Positions 6,388 through 7,882 of a DNA stretch of 7,882 nucleotides are shown one piece after another. This stretch comes from Gammaproteobacteria bacterium. GTDB lineage: Bacteria > Pseudomonadota > Gammaproteobacteria > J044. The DNA lies in the NCBI GenBank assembly GCA_026995955.1, contig JALWNJ010000034.1, positions 1 through 7,882 of the forward strand. The letters are read 5' to 3'. The notes beneath the pieces are model-generated. The model was given only the letters and a program-made list of their open reading frames with translations. It made no database searches and had not been told where the DNA came from. A program made the translations under genes and the position numbers. Positions within the stretch are counted from its first letter, which is position 1, and each line of letters begins with the position of its first letter.

Positions 6388-6397
6388 GCTTGCAAGC
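6388..6397. promoter_or_regulatory. Perfect 10-bp palindrome upstream of rph and algZ
   Basis: GCTTGCAAGC is fully self-complementary. It lies just upstream of the rph -10 box, inside the expected RNA polymerase footprint, and about 28 bases before the algZ ATG. A dimeric regulator could bind here and act on both directions, but no protein is identifiable from this sequence, and a 10-bp palindrome can occur by chance. Confidence 0.25.
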
Positions 6398-6424
6398 CGC
6401 GCCCGGAGCGTCGACACTCTGCGC

Positions 6425-7480
6425 ATGGAAAAGAGGAACGCCGCCGCGGGGAATCAGGCGCTGCTGCCGGATCTGTGCCAGCCGCAGGCGGTGCTGGTGG
6501 CGGTGCTGGGGGGCGAGCTGCTGGCGCTGGTGCTGACCCTGGCCTCGGCGCCGCTCGACGGGCGCTTCTGGGGCGAGCTGTCGCAGCTTTCGCTGTTCGT
6601 GCAGTGGATCGTGCTGGCCACGGTGGCGGTGCTGTGCCTGTTGCGCCGGCTGATCGCGCGCATGAGCCTGCCGGCGCAGATCGTGCTGGTGTTCATCGTC
6701 GGCCTCGGCATGTCGCTGCTGATGTCGCAGCTCGCCCTGTGGCTGATCCTGCACCAGGGGCTGGGTGCGCTGGTGCAGGTCACGCCGGAGGCGCTGCTGG
6801 TGAAGACCGGCGGCATCACCCTGATCCTGCTCACCGTGCTGCTGCGCTACTTCTGGGTTCAGCAGCAGTGGCGCGCCAGTCTACAGGCGCGGGCCGAGGC
6901 GCAGATCGAGGCCCTGCAGGCACGCATCCGGCCGCACTTCCTGTTCAACAGCATGAACACCATCGCCAGTCTCATCGGCATCGATCCGCAGCGGGCGGAG
7001 CAGGCGGTGGAGGATCTCTCCAGCCTGTTCCGCGCCGCCCTGGCGGGTGCCGAGCTGCGGCCGCTGGCCGAGGAGCTGGAGCTGGCGCGGCGCTATCTGG
7101 AGATCGAGCAGCTGCGCCTGGGCGAACGCCTGCGCGTGGTGTGGGCCGTGGACGAGGGGCTCGACCAGAGCCGCCCGGTGCCGGCCCTGTGCCTGCAGCC
7201 GCTGGTGGAGAATGCGGTCTATCATGGCATCGAGCCGCTGCCGGAAGGCGGCGAAGTGCGCGTGACCGTGCGCGGCGAGGAAGGCCGCATCTGTGTCGAG
7301 GTGGACAACCCCCTGCCGCCCCGGGGCCAGAGCGCGCATGCGGACGGCAACCACATGGCCCAGGCCAACATCCGCGAGCGCCTGCGGCTGCGTTACGGCG
7401 CGCAGAGCTGTCTCGAGGTCGTCGAGGCGGACGGCCGCTATCGGGTGCGCTTCTGCATACCGGAGGAGGATACGGCATGA
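6425..7480 (+). CDS. algZ: AlgZ/FimS-like membrane sensor histidine kinase
   Basis: LytS/AlgZ-type sensor kinase, partner of the response regulator that follows; in Pseudomonas this pair controls alginate, type IV pili and virulence. The 351 residues begin with [18 protein letters not shown], the AlgZ-type N-terminus. Four hydrophobic segments follow (about 22-42, 55-74, 83-110, 124-144), with no large periplasmic domain. A short coiled region leads to the His_kinase motif [20 protein letters not shown] with the likely phosphorylated H171. The N box is [15 protein letters not shown] (N263). The expected G-rich ATP-lid motif is replaced by [13 protein letters not shown], lacking the usual GxGxGL glycines; kinases of the AlgZ type are known to be atypical here. 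The ATG at 6425 is the only sensible start (an in-frame GTG at 6353 lies in the hairpin region), but has no clear Shine-Dalgarno. It overlaps algR by 4 nt (ATGA). Confidence 0.87.
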   Translation: MEKRNAAAGNQALLPDLCQPQAVLVAVLGGELLALVLTLASAPLDGRFWGELSQLSLFVQWIVLATVAVLCLLRRLIARMSLPAQIVLVFIVGLGMSLLMSQLALWLILHQGLGALVQVTPEALLVKTGGITLILLTVLLRYFWVQQQWRASLQARAEAQIEALQARIRPHFLFNSMNTIASLIGIDPQRAEQAVEDLSSLFRAALAGAELRPLAEELELARRYLEIEQLRLGERLRVVWAVDEGLDQSRPVPALCLQPLVENAVYHGIEPLPEGGEVRVTVRGEEGRICVEVDNPLPPRGQSAHADGNHMAQANIRERLRLRYGAQSCLEVVEADGRYRVRFCIPEEDTA

Positions 7481-7882
7481 AGGTGCTGGTGGTCGACGAC
7501 GAGCCGCTGGCGCGCCAGCGGTTGCGGCAGATGCTCGAGGGGCTGCCCGAGGCCGAGCCGGTGGGCGAGGCCGGCAACGGCCGCGAGGCACTGCAACAGG
7601 TGCAGCGGCTGCAGCCCGATGTGGTGCTGATGGACATCCGCATGCCGGGCATGGACGGACTGGAGGCGGCGCGGCACCTGGCCGCGCTGGAGACGCCGCC
7701 GGCCATCGTCTTTACCACCGCCTACGGCGAACATGCACTGGAGGCCTTCGAGGCGCAGGCGGTGGACTACCTGCTCAAGCCGGTGCGCCGCGAGCGCCTG
7801 GCCGAGGCGCTGGCCCGGGCGCGACGCCCCAATCGCGCCCAGCTCGAGGCGCTCGGCGAGACGCGCAGCCAGGCACGCAGCC
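7477..7882 (+). CDS. algR: AlgR-like LytTR response regulator, 3'-truncated
   Basis: Response regulator partner of the kinase upstream. 135 residues are visible, covering the whole receiver domain and the start of the linker; the C-terminal LytTR DNA-binding domain expected for AlgR lies beyond the window, so its presence is inferred. Receiver residues: acidic pair D7/D8 (LVVDDEPLARQRLRQ), phospho-acceptor D53 in LMDIRMPGMDG, T81 in VFTTAYGEHALEAFEA and K101 in DYLLKPVRRERLAEAL. The ARRPNRAQLEAL segment after the receiver closely resembles AlgR (ASRPNRVQLAAL). ATG 7477 overlaps the algZ stop as ATGA and is preceded by a very strong Shine-Dalgarno (GGAGGAGGA, 7462-7470), so expression is both coupled and well primed. 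In Pseudomonas hemC follows algR; that cannot be checked here. Confidence 0.93.
   Translation, partial: MKVLVVDDEPLARQRLRQMLEGLPEAEPVGEAGNGREALQQVQRLQPDVVLMDIRMPGMDGLEAARHLAALETPPAIVFTTAYGEHALEAFEAQAVDYLLKPVRRERLAEALARARRPNRAQLEALGETRSQARS

Noticed and set aside
6353..6424. Upstream GTG start for algZ.
   Set aside because: The extra 24 residues read through GC hairpin and promoter sequence, with no family similarity; homologs begin close to the [10 protein letters not shown] segment.

Overview
The window is a high-GC (roughly two-thirds G+C by eye) chromosomal segment of a gammaproteobacterium. The best clues are the algZ-algR pair at the right edge, an rph-rdgB-hemW cluster and a gammaproteobacterial Rof protein. 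The sequence would fit a Chromatiales or purple-sulfur-like lineage better than an enteric one, but that placement is inference. Most of the window is ordinary housekeeping DNA with tightly packed genes.

Left part (1-2280, + strand): the 3' three quarters of polA, DNA polymerase I, with part of the 5' nuclease domain and intact proofreading and polymerase domains. Converging on it from the minus strand is a brnT-brnA type II toxin-antitoxin pair (2309-2864). The two genes overlap by 53 nt, the antitoxin has a strong ribosome binding site, and the toxin may be leaderless. Divergent from brnT is a cold-shock-protein gene (3089-3295). It has a -10 box about 125 nt upstream, a long leader, and a textbook bidirectional terminator.

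Middle (3347-3542): an apparently empty gap that is in fact strongly structured. Four back-to-back perfect or near-perfect hairpins with C-rich loops run from 3405 to 3507. The last is followed by a T tract, and an ECF/sigma-E-like GGAAC...GTC element ends just before the first. I read this as an unannotated, possibly stress-induced small RNA with anti-Shine-Dalgarno loops. It is the most interesting item in the window.

Right part: a minus-strand operon, rph (5566-6285), rdgB, hemW, rof (3543-3800), with gaps of 1 and 7 nt and a final 4-nt GTGA overlap. It joins tRNA 3'-end maturation, removal of non-canonical purine nucleotides, heme trafficking and inhibition of Rho termination. No terminator follows rof before the one shared with csp, so its transcript could run antisense through the small-RNA locus. 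A 139-nt divergent region with a good rph -10 box, an 8-bp GC hairpin and a 10-bp palindrome separates rph from algZ (6425-7480), a LytS/AlgZ-type membrane sensor kinase. algZ overlaps the start of algR (7477 onward, cut by the window edge), a LytTR-family response regulator.
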